Of a DNA stretch of 35,623 bases, positions 1 through 7,947 are shown in pieces (positions within the stretch are counted from its first letter, which is position 1; every line of letters starts with the position of its first letter). The notes below the pieces were generated by a model that had not been told where the DNA came from, searched no databases, and saw only the letters and a list, made by a program, of their open reading frames with translations. The position numbers and the translations under genes are program-made. Origin of the DNA: Porphyromonas levii DSM 23370 (GTDB lineage: Bacteria > Bacteroidota > Bacteroidia > Bacteroidales > Porphyromonadaceae); NCBI RefSeq assembly GCF_000379925.1, contig NZ_KB904242.1:1-35623 (forward strand), given 5' to 3'.

Positions 1-263
1 CTAAAACTATTTTGTTAGTTTTGTAGTGTGTAGCAGTACATTTGACTCCAAGAAGCCCATATACATGTCGTAGAAAACTGGTATCCATTGCGTAATTAAG
101 CGTTTAGTGGATAATTCGCTCAATTATAATGGATTTCCAGTTTTCTTTCAAATTTTCAAAGAGAAAAATAACCCCGTCGCCCATATCTTGCGGATTTCAT
201 CCCGCAAGATGATTGGTGTATACAAGCTGACGCAGGAGTCTCAAGGGATCACGGTAACCGCCA
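1..263. other. Left flank without a convincing gene
   Basis: No complete gene is visible. Short open stretches with plausible codon content run on both strands between about 150 and 290. On the plus strand one ends at a TGA near 281-283, and on the minus strand one ends near 200. Either could be the tail of a gene broken at the island boundary. A short inverted repeat (TCTTGCGG at 186-193, CCGCAAGA at 202-209) lies inside this stretch. Confidence 0.3.
73..145. repeat. Imperfect inverted repeat, 40-bp loop
   Basis: GAAAACTGGTATCCAT (73-88) is mirrored by ATGGATTTCCAGTTTTC (129-145). The arms match at 15 positions with one small interruption. The loop is AT-rich. It could be a recombination site at the island edge or a terminator for a gene outside the window. 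Neither reading is proven. Confidence 0.5.
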
Positions 264-1739
264 TCACGCAGAATATCGGATGAGACAAAAAGGGATGTAT
301 GAAGCATACTTTTTAGATGTAATGCTAGCATCCGAAAGTTTAATTAAATTTGCTTCTAAAGTGTCGGAAATAATGCGAGAAGCTACTGATGAAGAGTTTC
401 TGTCCATTCCAAAGCGTTCTCTTACAGATTGGTTGTTAATCGACTTATTTGACTCATAAGACAAACAAGCATGTTGATAACAAGCCATAATTTTTTCTTG
501 CTTCGTCATCTCAGAAAGCTTTTTCCTAGGAAACATTTTTACTCGCGTATAATGAGTTCCCTTTTCAAACTTAGGTGCTGGCAATAGCATTTTTTCTATT
601 CCAGCAATAGCCCGATCTATACCACTGCCACGCCTCTCACAAAAGTTTAGCAAAAGCATAGCTTGAGCTAACTCTTCATTTCGAGAACGAGGAGGCATAT
701 CTAATAAACGATTAATATCTCCTAAAGGAGATCCAGGATTAGTAATAACTAATCTATTCTTGAATATTTCTATTGTGACAGGCATACCTGTGATAGCAAA
801 ATCTTGATGAATCAACGCATTGGCAACAAATTCTCGAATTGCAACAAGAGGATAAGTTGGCTCTAAAGTTCTTACACTTTGAATCTCTTCTGTGGACGAG
901 TTTGCCATAATATAATCAACCAACCCCTCAAAGCCAACAGCATAACCATATGTCCCAACTTGTTCGTGTAAAAGCTTCAGATTGTTATTCCCGTCATATA
1001 TTCTAACAATAACAGACCTGTTTGACAACTCTTCAAAATTCTTAATACTTTTCGCAAAAAGTATAGCACCTAAATTAGTGACATCCCACAACCCTTCCTC
1101 ATTTCCATTTACACAATATCCAAGGTCAAATAGTTTATCTAAAATCAAGCTATTATCTTTAGGGGGCTCTTTTTCAAGAATTTCATAAAGCTTTTTATAA
1201 TCCAAAAGAGTCAACACTTCATCTTTCGTCAGCCCCTTTCTAGCAATCATTTTCTCAAAACTTTGCCCTTTAGATTCCGCAATTAAATATTTAATCTGAG
1301 CCTCGTCCATTTTCATTGTAGAGCCACCAGATCTAGTATACGCGTCATAAATTCGCCCACGTTTATAAATTGGCTTATTTACCTGTTCGGGAATCCTAAC
1401 AAACAACAAGCTATGTCCTTGATATTCAAGCACTGCATGTTCAATGGAAATCGCTATTGAGAGATTGTTTTTTGCAATATTAGCTAACTTACGCACAATC
1501 TCTTCTATATTATCTTGGGTTAATAACCCAAAAGAAGCATCATTATTAACACCATAAACAAGATAGCCACCACCTTTATAATTCGAGAATGCACACAAGT
1601 GTTCTGCAAGTCTTTCGCTTTTATCAGACAAATCACTTTTCCAGTCTAATTGATTCAACTCACTAGGTATTGGATATAGACTATTCTCTAATGTCTCCAA
1701 TGCATTCTCTTTCCAATCCGTATTTTTACCGTTGCCCAT
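264..1739 (-). CDS. AlbA_2 (Schlafen-like) putative DNA-binding / RecG-like C-terminal domain protein
   Basis: This 491-residue protein resembles the family often annotated as ATP-dependent DNA helicase RecG-like or AlbA_2 putative transcriptional regulator; it has no helicase motifs. The N-terminal AlbA_2 domain (about 1-150) includes the HLCAFSNYKGGGYLVYGVNN stretch. A GHKL-ATPase-like region near 300-340 includes ANALIHQDF and ITNPGSP, and the C-terminal part is a winged-helix-like region. It starts at ATG 1739, 39 bp downstream of the small HTH gene, so the two probably share an operon and possibly a regulatory role. The last residues (YIPFCLIRYSA) differ from the short aromatic ending I expect for this family, so the 3' end may have been altered by a junction near 290. 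The target is unknown. Confidence 0.8.
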   Translation of the reverse strand: MGNGKNTDWKENALETLENSLYPIPSELNQLDWKSDLSDKSERLAEHLCAFSNYKGGGYLVYGVNNDASFGLLTQDNIEEIVRKLANIAKNNLSIAISIEHAVLEYQGHSLLFVRIPEQVNKPIYKRGRIYDAYTRSGGSTMKMDEAQIKYLIAESKGQSFEKMIARKGLTKDEVLTLLDYKKLYEILEKEPPKDNSLILDKLFDLGYCVNGNEEGLWDVTNLGAILFAKSIKNFEELSNRSVIVRIYDGNNNLKLLHEQVGTYGYAVGFEGLVDYIMANSSTEEIQSVRTLEPTYPLVAIREFVANALIHQDFAITGMPVTIEIFKNRLVITNPGSPLGDINRLLDMPPRSRNEELAQAMLLLNFCERRGSGIDRAIAGIEKMLLPAPKFEKGTHYTRVKMFPRKKLSEMTKQEKIMACYQHACLSYESNKSINNQSVRERFGMDRNSSSVASRIISDTLEANLIKLSDASITSKKYASYIPFCLIRYSA

Positions 1740-1778
1740 ATAAGATGATTTTCAAGTCTCAAATGTAACTATTATTCA

Positions 1779-1988
1779 TCACTCACCCTTCCTCTTTGGT
1801 AGAACACCTACTTCTGCTTCAAAGAGGGCAAGAACCTCATTCACTTTATCCAAGCGAACTGTCGGTTTGCCCGCCTCAAGTTCTCGGATAAAACGGATAC
1901 CAACCCCAGCCTTCATACTGAGATCAATCTGTGTGAGCCCGTACTCCTTTCGATTCTCCTTTACAAACTCTGCTATTGTCATATCCAT
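1779..1988 (-). CDS. XRE-family HTH regulator (HipB-like)
   Basis: The open frame extends upstream to 2105, but I place the start at ATG 1988, or two codons later at 1982. The TAnnTTTG promoter box at 2020-2027 lies inside the longer frame, and similarity to the second HTH gene at 19348-19566 begins here. The 69-residue product is a single XRE helix-turn-helix domain (EYGLTQIDLSMKAGVGIRFI) followed by RELEAGKPTVRLDKVNEVL. Slightly over half its positions match the type I R-M regulator at 19348-19566. It probably represses its own promoter and controls the downstream AlbA_2 gene. No HipA kinase is adjacent, so the call is a generic repressor rather than a HipAB antitoxin. Confidence 0.8.
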   Translation of the reverse strand: MDMTIAEFVKENRKEYGLTQIDLSMKAGVGIRFIRELEAGKPTVRLDKVNEVLALFEAEVGVLPKRKGE

Positions 1989-2019
1989 TAAATTATACTC
2001 GAGATGATTGATTATACCG

Positions 2020-2070
2020 CAAATATACACTTTTCCCTCGAAATAACACCTATCGGGTACAAAATACCCG
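2020..2070 (-). promoter_or_regulatory. Promoter and palindromic operator of the HTH gene
   Basis: On the minus strand TATATTTG (2020-2027) fits the Bacteroidetes -7 consensus. Upstream of the expected -33 position is a perfect palindrome with CGGGTA arms around 5 bp (2054-2070). Its GGGTA half-site recurs upstream of the related HTH gene at 19348-19566, which supports autorepression. Confidence 0.55.
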
Positions 2071-2112
2071 CAATCTGTAGCCCACAGCCCCCCCCAAGAA
2101 ACCAATTTAGGG

Positions 2113-3384
2113 TTAGTTTTTTAGGGCACTTAGAGGGACGACCAAGACTCCATCATTTCTCTGATAGCTATAGGGGCCAGTTCCAGTTAAGACCATCAAA
2201 AATGAAGGGGCGGGCATCTTATCTGTGTCTATCTTGCTTGCGAGTTTCTTAAGGGTCTCTGCCCCTTTTTCTATCAAAGTATCTCCGCCAAGTTTTATCT
2301 CGATAAGTCCATAGTGACCATTTCTAAGATGCAGTACCGCATCGCACTCAAGACCATTTCTATCTCGATAGTGGTACACCTGACCATCAAGTGCATCAGC
2401 ATAGACTCTCAGGTCTCTTACTGCCATCGTTTCGAAGAGCAAACCAAATGTATTGAGGTCTTTAATCAAGTCATTCGGTCCTACCCCTAATGCTGATGTC
2501 GCAATAGATGGATCGACAAAGTATCGGGTATCTGAAGTGCGAATAGTCGTTTTGGACCTCAAGTTTGGACTCCATGCAGGCATATCTTCAATCACAAAAA
2601 TTTGCTTCAATGCAAGTAGATACGAGGAAATAGTCTCTTCTGTCATGGTCACCAAGTGATTGCTTGACAAATCTTGGTAGATAGTAGATATTGGGGCTTG
2701 GGTGCCTTGATGCCTTGCATACGAACGAAGTAACCTTTGGGCAAAAACAGCATCACGATTGACCCCATCGACTCTTGAGATATCACTATTGACTACGGCA
2801 TCTAAATAGTTATTAGCCTGAAGTAGTGCGGCTTTTTCTGATAAGTTCAGCGAGCCTGGCCACCCTCCCCTACAGAGTAAGTAAGCCAATTGTGCCAACG
2901 AATGGTCTTTGGCTACTGCTGCTTTCACCTCTTTGCCTTGGAATAGTTCACCCAAACTCATTGCCCCAGTGGAATCCTCCGACTCCCAAAGGCTCATCGG
3001 TCGCATGGTCAGCCAAGCAAACCGCCCTGTTCCTGAGTGGGTTATTTCCGAGGTGTTTGGTGGTACTGCAGAACCAGTAAAGATAAGCTGACCTGGCAAT
3101 CCTCTCTGGCTTACTTCAAAGCGAGCAGCATCCCATAGCTTTGGGGCTAATTGCCACTCATCAATCAATCTCGGCGTCTCTCCTTCAAATAACATCAATG
3201 GCTCTGACTCTGAGAGAATAATATTTGCCTCCCGAGTCCGTGGGTCGTCCATATAAAGGACGCTCTTGGCTTGTTGCTTAGCCGTTGTGGTCTTACCACA
3301 CCACTTGGGACCTTGTATTAGTACCACTCCTGCTGCTTCTAATTGGTCACTTAGAAGTTGATCTGCTATCCTATTTCTATACAT
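2113..3384 (-). CDS. AAA ATPase with C-terminal DUF4143 nuclease-like domain
   Basis: The product is a 423-residue ATP-binding protein of the widespread AAA_14/DUF4143 group. Numbered from ATG 3384, the Walker A motif is GPKWCGKT (25-32), an acidic LIDEW segment lies near 73-77, and FTGSA at 102-106 fits a sensor motif. The C-terminal domain holds ECDAVLHL (346-353) and IEIKLGG (361-367), the D and ExK pattern of a PD-(D/E)XK fold. The frame opens at 3423, but a TTTG-N20-TATATTTG promoter (3421-3452) overlaps that start, so 3384 is preferred. Family members are common in mobile islands, and their cellular role is unclear; some are linked to toxin-antitoxin or defence loci. It is transcribed toward the HTH gene, which has its own promoter. 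Confidence 0.85.
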   Translation of the reverse strand: MYRNRIADQLLSDQLEAAGVVLIQGPKWCGKTTTAKQQAKSVLYMDDPRTREANIILSESEPLMLFEGETPRLIDEWQLAPKLWDAARFEVSQRGLPGQLIFTGSAVPPNTSEITHSGTGRFAWLTMRPMSLWESEDSTGAMSLGELFQGKEVKAAVAKDHSLAQLAYLLCRGGWPGSLNLSEKAALLQANNYLDAVVNSDISRVDGVNRDAVFAQRLLRSYARHQGTQAPISTIYQDLSSNHLVTMTEETISSYLLALKQIFVIEDMPAWSPNLRSKTTIRTSDTRYFVDPSIATSALGVGPNDLIKDLNTFGLLFETMAVRDLRVYADALDGQVYHYRDRNGLECDAVLHLRNGHYGLIEIKLGGDTLIEKGAETLKKLASKIDTDKMPAPSFLMVLTGTGPYSYQRNDGVLVVPLSALKN

Positions 3385-3420
3385 ACTATTCACGAATGAA
3401 AAACCAAATAATCGCCTTCG

Positions 3421-3452
3421 CAAATATACACAGACATTTACTGATTAACAAA
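3421..3452 (-). promoter_or_regulatory. Bacteroidetes-type promoter of the DUF4143 ATPase gene
   Basis: On the minus strand TTTG (3449-3452) is separated by 20 bp from TATATTTG (3421-3428). This is the consensus -33/-7 arrangement of Bacteroidetes sigma-ABfr promoters. It lies 36 bp upstream of ATG 3384. Confidence 0.65.
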
Positions 3453-3466
3453 TAGTTACGATAGTT

Positions 3467-3558
3467 ATTCCGTCAAATGACGCATTTCCATTCCGGCAAA
3501 TAGCAGGTTTTCATTCCGGCAAATGACGTATTTTCATTCCGGTAAATGGCAGAAACTG
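3467..3558 (+). repeat. Four tandem 23-bp iterons
   Basis: Four direct repeats begin at 3467, 3490, 3513 and 3536, exactly 23 bp apart. The conserved core is close to ATTCCGGCAAATGACG; the third copy matches it exactly and the others differ at a few positions. Regular spacing of about two helical turns, next to replication-type genes, is typical of plasmid iterons bound by an initiator. Alternatively it could be an operator array for the 3642 operon. Confidence 0.8.
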
Positions 3559-3574
3559 TATCAAGGACAAAGAA

Positions 3575-3614
3575 AGTTCCCTGAATTTCCCGATAGTTCC
3601 CTATACTTCCTCAT
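3575..3614 (+). repeat. Four 10-bp phased TTCC repeats
   Basis: Directly after the iterons, AGTTCCCTGA, ATTTCCCGAT, AGTTCCCTAT and ACTTCCTCAT follow one another with a period of 10 bp, one helical turn. Together with the iterons this forms a compact origin-like region ending 27 bp before ATG 3642. Confidence 0.65.
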
Positions 3615-3641
3615 CTACTGATTGGTCATCAATAGTTATTT

Positions 3642-4415
3642 ATGTTTGCAAAAAAGACAAGAACAAGCATGAATAATTACAAACAGGAACAACACATCCT
3701 ATTTTTGACCATTTTGGGGGTCAGTATACTACTCAGTACCTATGCAAGGTATCAAGTGCAAATATGTGGTGCTGATCGTTTTACCTCGATAATTACCTTT
3801 ATCTTTAGCATGCTGATACTGTATGCTGGCTTTTTATTGATTCGTAGCTTGCTCTATGAGGTCATACAACTATTTCTAAAACGACGACAAGAGACCGTGC
3901 CCCAAGCACCTTCTCTTGTCGCAGAAGTAGTGTCGGAAGACACGGAGCCATTCAAGCCTTCTTCCGAGTCCTCCTTTAACTATTCTGAGTACAAAAAGAA
4001 TACACTTGAACTTCGTCTCCAGGAAGAGCAAGAGAGAGTTAATGCTATTATCACCTACTCTCAGAAGACATTAACTCCCTATATTTCAGAAGAAGAGCTC
4101 AAAACGCTATGTGATGAGCTACGGCTATTTCTCACTTCACAATGGAATCAAGATGAAGCACAATCCGTCACTATCTCCTCTGAGCTAAAGACAATCGACC
4201 TAATGCACTTCGGGTGGAATATCGCCCAACCATTCAAAATACCACGAAAGGAGATTGCCCTTTTTCTCAAAAAGACATTCCCAAAAGCGTTATATGATGT
4301 TGAAGTCAGCACCATACAACGCAAACTAACCAATTCAGAAAGCAAAAACCTGATCCCTCTTCAAGAAAATATCATCAATGAAAAGCACTTCAGCCCTTCT
4401 GAAAGTTATCCATAA
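3642..4415 (+). CDS. Membrane-anchored hypothetical protein of the mobilizable element
   Basis: I do not recognise the family. The 257-residue protein has two N-terminal hydrophobic segments (about 19-37 and 49-76), then a basic RR-rich stretch and a long soluble region. The soluble part has a charged helical stretch (SEYKKNTLELRLQEEQERVN) and a KIPRKEIALFLKKTF segment near 200-214. It is the first gene after the iterons and precedes the HTH and DUF3987 genes by about 100 bp, so it is part of the element's leading operon. Position suggests a role in replication control, anchoring or entry, but nothing in the sequence decides this. A second ATG at codon 10 could also be the start. Confidence 0.65.
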   Translation: MFAKKTRTSMNNYKQEQHILFLTILGVSILLSTYARYQVQICGADRFTSIITFIFSMLILYAGFLLIRSLLYEVIQLFLKRRQETVPQAPSLVAEVVSEDTEPFKPSSESSFNYSEYKKNTLELRLQEEQERVNAIITYSQKTLTPYISEEELKTLCDELRLFLTSQWNQDEAQSVTISSELKTIDLMHFGWNIAQPFKIPRKEIALFLKKTFPKALYDVEVSTIQRKLTNSESKNLIPLQENIINEKHFSPSESYP

Positions 4416-4515
4416 GTTACTTGGTGGTGGGCTTGGTCACCATTAGAACACCCATTTCCTTTGCTTGCAAATAATTAACAACGCGGGGTAACTCGCACAA
4501 ATTATTAGTAAGTAT

Positions 4516-4875
4516 ATGGAAAAGAAGATTTCATTTGATGAGCTACCGAAAGCGGTAAGCGAACTGACCGAGCAGGTCTCAACTCTTACGGAGATAGTCT
4601 CCGCACTGCAATCATCTAAGCCAAGTGAAAAGACACTTATCGGTATGGATGAGGCGTGCGAAGTCCTTCAAAAAGCCAAACCTACCATTTATGCCCTTGT
4701 TCGTAAGGGGGCTATCCCTTCTTACAAGAGAGGAAAGAAGCTCTATTTCTACAAAGAGGAGCTGATTCAGTGGATTGAGAGCGGACGAAAAGCAGTTTCA
4801 CAGCCCATTTCATCAGAAGAAATGTTAGCTATGATGCGGGCTAATGTCCGTAATAAGCCTAAATCAATCAAGTAA
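4516..4875 (+). CDS. Helix-turn-helix (HTH_17, excisionase-like) DNA-binding protein
   Basis: This 119-residue protein has a short N-terminal coiled coil (about 10-33), then a HTH_17/MerR-like domain (41-92): IGMDEACEVLQKAKPTIYAL, then a VRKGAIPSYKRGKKLYFYKE wing. In Bacteroidales mobilizable elements such proteins sit directly upstream of a DUF3987 ATPase, as here (9-bp gap). I infer that it binds the element's own DNA, acting as an excisionase-type factor, a replication accessory protein or a regulator. The iterons about 1 kb upstream are a possible target. The start at 4516 follows an AT-rich leader and leaves the domain complete. Confidence 0.85.
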   Translation: MEKKISFDELPKAVSELTEQVSTLTEIVSALQSSKPSEKTLIGMDEACEVLQKAKPTIYALVRKGAIPSYKRGKKLYFYKEELIQWIESGRKAVSQPISSEEMLAMMRANVRNKPKSIK

Positions 4876-4884
4876 TGATGGGGC

Positions 4885-6261
4885 ATGGAAGAACAGACCA
4901 TCATACCAGAGTTCCTCCTTGACAAGGCTAAAGAGTTGGGGCTATCATTCTCTGACTCCTCTTTTCCCGTAGAGATCTTCCCTGCAAAGATTGAGAAAAT
5001 CATTGCCGAAGTACACAAGTGTCAAGGCTTCCCAATTGACTACATCGCTTCCGCTATGCTGGTAGCAATTGCCGTTGGCATTGGGAATACTCATCTTGCC
5101 CAGCTCAAAAGGGGCTGGCAAGAGAGTCCTATACTCTACATGGCTTTGGTAGGAAGACCTGGAACGAATAAGAGCCATCCACTCAGTTTTGCGATGCAAC
5201 CATTTTTGGAGTTTGACTACAAGGCAAACAAAGCCTATGACCTTGCTTACGCAGAGTATGAAAAGGTGATGCAAATGTCTCGTAAGGAAAGGACTGATAG
5301 TGGTATCACAGAACAACCCGAAGAGCCTATTCGCAAGAGATTTCTGGTCTCAGACATCACTCCCGAAGGACTTAGTCTGATACATGCACAAAATAAGAGA
5401 GGACTTTGCCTCTGGGTAGATGAGCTATCCACGTGGTTTAAGAACTTCAATCGCTACAATAGTGGCTCTGAAGAGCAGTTCTGGCTCTCTGTATTCAGTG
5501 CTAAAGCGACCATTAATGACCGCAAAGGCAGCCGAAACTCAATCTTTATCAAGAGACCTTATATCTCTGTCGTCGGAACAATTCAGAAGAATATTCTGGG
5601 GGAGTTAGCCAAAGGCGAACGCTCCAATAATGGGTTCATAGATCGCATCCTTTTTGTCATGCCCAACATCCAGCTGAAAGCACTATGGAGTAGAAATGAA
5701 CTGCCAGAGAATACGGAACAGGAGTGGTCGGACATTATCCGCACCCTTGTTGAGATTGATTGTCCATTAGATAGTGAAGGGGAAGTTACTCCACATATTG
5801 TCCCATTCTCCTTCGAAGCAAAAAGCAGGCTCTATGCATGGCAAGAAGAGCACGCCCGAATATGCGATACTGAAGCGAATGAAACACTTGTGGGAATCTA
5901 TTGTAAGCTTGAAATCTACATCATCCGCTTTTGTCTCATCATTCAGCTTGCCAGATGGAGCTGTCAGGAGGCGGACAAACAAAGCATAGATGCAACTTCT
6001 GTAGAAAGAGCTATTGCACTCACAGAATACTTTCGTTCAATGGCTCAGCAAGTGCAGGTGGTCATGGAGTGCAATCAGCTCAATCAGCAACAGCGACAAC
6101 TACTGATTGAACTACCATCAAGATTTCAAACAGCCGAAGCCTTACAGATTGGAGATCGTCTGGGCTTTAAAGAAAGAGCCATAAAGGACTTTCTCAGCCG
6201 AAATATCGGCACCCTTTTCACCAAAGAGAGACACGGACAGTACAAGAAAATAAATGTATAA
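4885..6261 (+). CDS. DUF3987 P-loop ATPase (replication/primase-associated)
   Basis: The 458-residue product matches the DUF3987 family, found in plasmids and integrative elements beside primase-type proteins. It has a Walker A-like GRPGTNKS (90-97) and a Walker B-like CLWVDE (175-180). The segments KRPYISVVGTIQ and NGFIDRILFVMP between about 225 and 260 resemble the family's conserved ATPase core. The C-terminal part is helical and could be a winged-helix DNA-binding end. It probably acts as a helicase or loader during replication of the element, together with the Toprim protein encoded next. This is inferred from family and context; no activity is proven. Confidence 0.85.
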   Translation: MEEQTIIPEFLLDKAKELGLSFSDSSFPVEIFPAKIEKIIAEVHKCQGFPIDYIASAMLVAIAVGIGNTHLAQLKRGWQESPILYMALVGRPGTNKSHPLSFAMQPFLEFDYKANKAYDLAYAEYEKVMQMSRKERTDSGITEQPEEPIRKRFLVSDITPEGLSLIHAQNKRGLCLWVDELSTWFKNFNRYNSGSEEQFWLSVFSAKATINDRKGSRNSIFIKRPYISVVGTIQKNILGELAKGERSNNGFIDRILFVMPNIQLKALWSRNELPENTEQEWSDIIRTLVEIDCPLDSEGEVTPHIVPFSFEAKSRLYAWQEEHARICDTEANETLVGIYCKLEIYIIRFCLIIQLARWSCQEADKQSIDATSVERAIALTEYFRSMAQQVQVVMECNQLNQQQRQLLIELPSRFQTAEALQIGDRLGFKERAIKDFLSRNIGTLFTKERHGQYKKINV

Positions 6262-6342
6262 CCCACGCACTTTCCACATTATCCGCATTTCGGGAGTTGA
6301 AAGTGTGCAAAGTGTGGATAGTGCGAGATAATTCAGAATAAA

Positions 6343-7392
6343 ATGAGCGACTTTAGATTTATGCTTGAACCCTACAAAGGGAGCAACACAAGACATACTT
6401 GCCCTGCTTGCGAACGCCCAAGGTGCTTTGCTCGATATATTGACACAGAGGGCAAGATTCAATTTCCTAACCATGTGGGGCGATGCGACCACGAACATAG
6501 TTGCAGCTACCACTACACACCTAAGGAATACTTCGCAGACAATCCAGAAGAGAAGAAAGGGCTTTTCAACTCTGACGCCTACCGCTTGATTAAAAGCACC
6601 AAAGCAATAACACCTCCCTCCTATATCGACCGAGACCTGATGGAGCAGAGCCTACAGAGTTATGAGCAAAACAATCTTTACATCTTCTTGGCTCATCAAT
6701 TGGGAACTGAAAGGGCAACGAACCTAATGCGACTCTATCACATTGGGACTTCAAAGCACTGGGATGGGGCGACTATATTTTGGCAAATTGATACGCATAA
6801 TCAAATCCGAACAGGTAAAGTCATGCTCTACAATCCAAAAACTGGTAAGCGGGTAAAGACCCCATTCAATCATGTCACTTGGGTACACAGTCTGCTACGC
6901 ATCCCACACTTCAATCTGAGACAATGTTTCTTTGGGGAGCATCTTCTCTCTAAAGAAAAGCAGAAGCCCATCGCAATAGTGGAAAGTGAGAAGACTGCTC
7001 TGATTGCTTCTTTTTACCTACCTCAATATCTCTGGATTGCTACGGGAGGCAAGAATGGATGTTTTAGGGCTGATACACTTACTCCGCTTATGAAAAGACA
7101 GATAGTTCTTTTCCCCGATCTCGGTGCAACCGACTATTGGCAAGAGAAAATGACCATGATGAGAAAGATTGGCTTTGAGGTTCGTCTCTTTGATTATTTG
7201 GAGAAAACCGCTTCCGCAAAAGACCTCAAAGCGGGGTATGACATCGCTGATTATCTACTCCAAATCGAACCCAAAATAGAGCCTCTTAACAACCTAACAC
7301 TCACTAAAGAGGTTGAAAATCTCTATCAAAAGGGCGGAAAAGAATCTCTTGAGGCAAAGCCTACCCCACGTAAGAGGGGCTTCAAATTGTAG
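6343..7392 (+). CDS. Zinc-finger/Toprim primase-like protein (DUF6371-type)
   Basis: The 349-residue protein looks like a small DNA primase relative. An N-terminal cluster of Cys and His (C20, C23, C28, C48 and C54, with H50, H52 and H57 nearby) fits a zinc-binding domain. The Toprim-like core includes IAIVESEKTAL (210-220), an ATGGKNG stretch, and an acidic VLFPDLGATDYW segment. I associate this layout with the Bacteroidales DUF6371 family, though I cannot confirm the exact family name here. Next to the DUF3987 ATPase it would form a primase-helicase pair for copying the element. A gap of 81 bp separates it from the upstream gene, and a strong hairpin begins at its stop codon. Confidence 0.75.
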   Translation: MSDFRFMLEPYKGSNTRHTCPACERPRCFARYIDTEGKIQFPNHVGRCDHEHSCSYHYTPKEYFADNPEEKKGLFNSDAYRLIKSTKAITPPSYIDRDLMEQSLQSYEQNNLYIFLAHQLGTERATNLMRLYHIGTSKHWDGATIFWQIDTHNQIRTGKVMLYNPKTGKRVKTPFNHVTWVHSLLRIPHFNLRQCFFGEHLLSKEKQKPIAIVESEKTALIASFYLPQYLWIATGGKNGCFRADTLTPLMKRQIVLFPDLGATDYWQEKMTMMRKIGFEVRLFDYLEKTASAKDLKAGYDIADYLLQIEPKIEPLNNLTLTKEVENLYQKGGKESLEAKPTPRKRGFKL

Positions 7393-7438
7393 GGTAGCAA
7401 GTTTGTGTTTTGGCATACCCAAAACCTCACTTGCCACC
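7392..7438 (+). terminator. Long hairpin after the primase gene (terminator or oriT-like)
   Basis: GGGTAGCAAGT (7392-7402) pairs with ACTTGCCACCC (7428-7438) with one mismatch, and an inner stem TTTTGG (7408-7413) / CCAAAA (7419-7424) encloses a 5-base loop. There is no T-tract, so this may be a factor-assisted terminator. Its position upstream of mobC also fits an oriT secondary structure. Confidence 0.5.
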
Positions 7439-7517
7439 CCCAAGGCGGAGCCAATTTAATCCCGATGGTCTCCATTTAGATAAGCAGAAAAAGGACTTGC
7501 CTATCGGAGAGATTCAC

Positions 7518-7568
7518 GTTCGAACTAAAAGTTGTTCGAGATCGAACTCAGAGTAATTTCTGTTCGAA
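7518..7568. promoter_or_regulatory. GTTCGA repeat cluster upstream of mobC
   Basis: GTTCGAAC (7518-7525), GTTCGAGATCGAAC (7534-7547, a palindrome with 6-bp arms) and GTTCGAA (7562-7568) lie within 51 bp, ending 34 bp before the mobC start. They are likely binding sites for a ribbon-helix-helix protein such as MobC: an operator, the oriT region, or both. A rather empty stretch, 7439-7517, precedes them. Confidence 0.5.
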
Positions 7569-7602
7569 TCAAAATTTTAACACAACGACAATTGAAAAGA
7601 AT

Positions 7603-7947
7603 ATGACTAAAAATAGAGGAGGGCGACCAACGAAACAACCCTCAGAGAAAAGGAGATATCCAGTTCAGTTGAAACTGAATACGATTGAGTACTACACCTT
7701 GAAGCGGAGAGCAGCCGAAGCAGGGGTGAATCGGAATGAGTTCTTACGCATGCTGATTGCCGATGCTAAGATTCAGGCACGCATCACGCCCGAACAGATG
7801 CACGAGATTCGCCAACTGACAGGGATGGCAAATAATATCAATCAGATAGCTCGTAGTCTGAATACTTATGGGATAAGGGTTCTTCCTGAAGAACTGGAAA
7901 GGCTGAGAGAACTAATTACCCAACACCTTAAGGAGTTAAAGCCATGA
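7603..7947 (+). CDS. mobC: Plasmid mobilization relaxosome protein MobC
   Basis: This 114-residue protein matches the Bacteroidales MobC family. It has an N-terminal basic region (NRGGRPTKQPSEKRR), a ribbon-helix-helix segment (YPVQLKLNTIEYYTLKRRAA, then AGVNRNEFLRMLI), and the typical C-terminal helix GMANNINQIARSLNTYGI. Proteins of this family bind oriT and help the relaxase nick DNA. Its stop overlaps the relaxase start by 4 bp (ATGA at 7944), so the two are translationally coupled. GTTCGA repeats just upstream are candidate binding sites. Confidence 0.92.
   Translation: MTKNRGGRPTKQPSEKRRYPVQLKLNTIEYYTLKRRAAEAGVNRNEFLRMLIADAKIQARITPEQMHEIRQLTGMANNINQIARSLNTYGIRVLPEELERLRELITQHLKELKP

Noticed and set aside
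1989-2105. Longer N-terminus for the HTH protein at 1779
   Set aside because: The extension covers the promoter box and operator palindrome and has no counterpart in the related HTH protein.
3467-3558. CRISPR array
   Set aside because: The repeats are directly adjacent with no unique spacers of usual length and no cas genes; iterons fit better.
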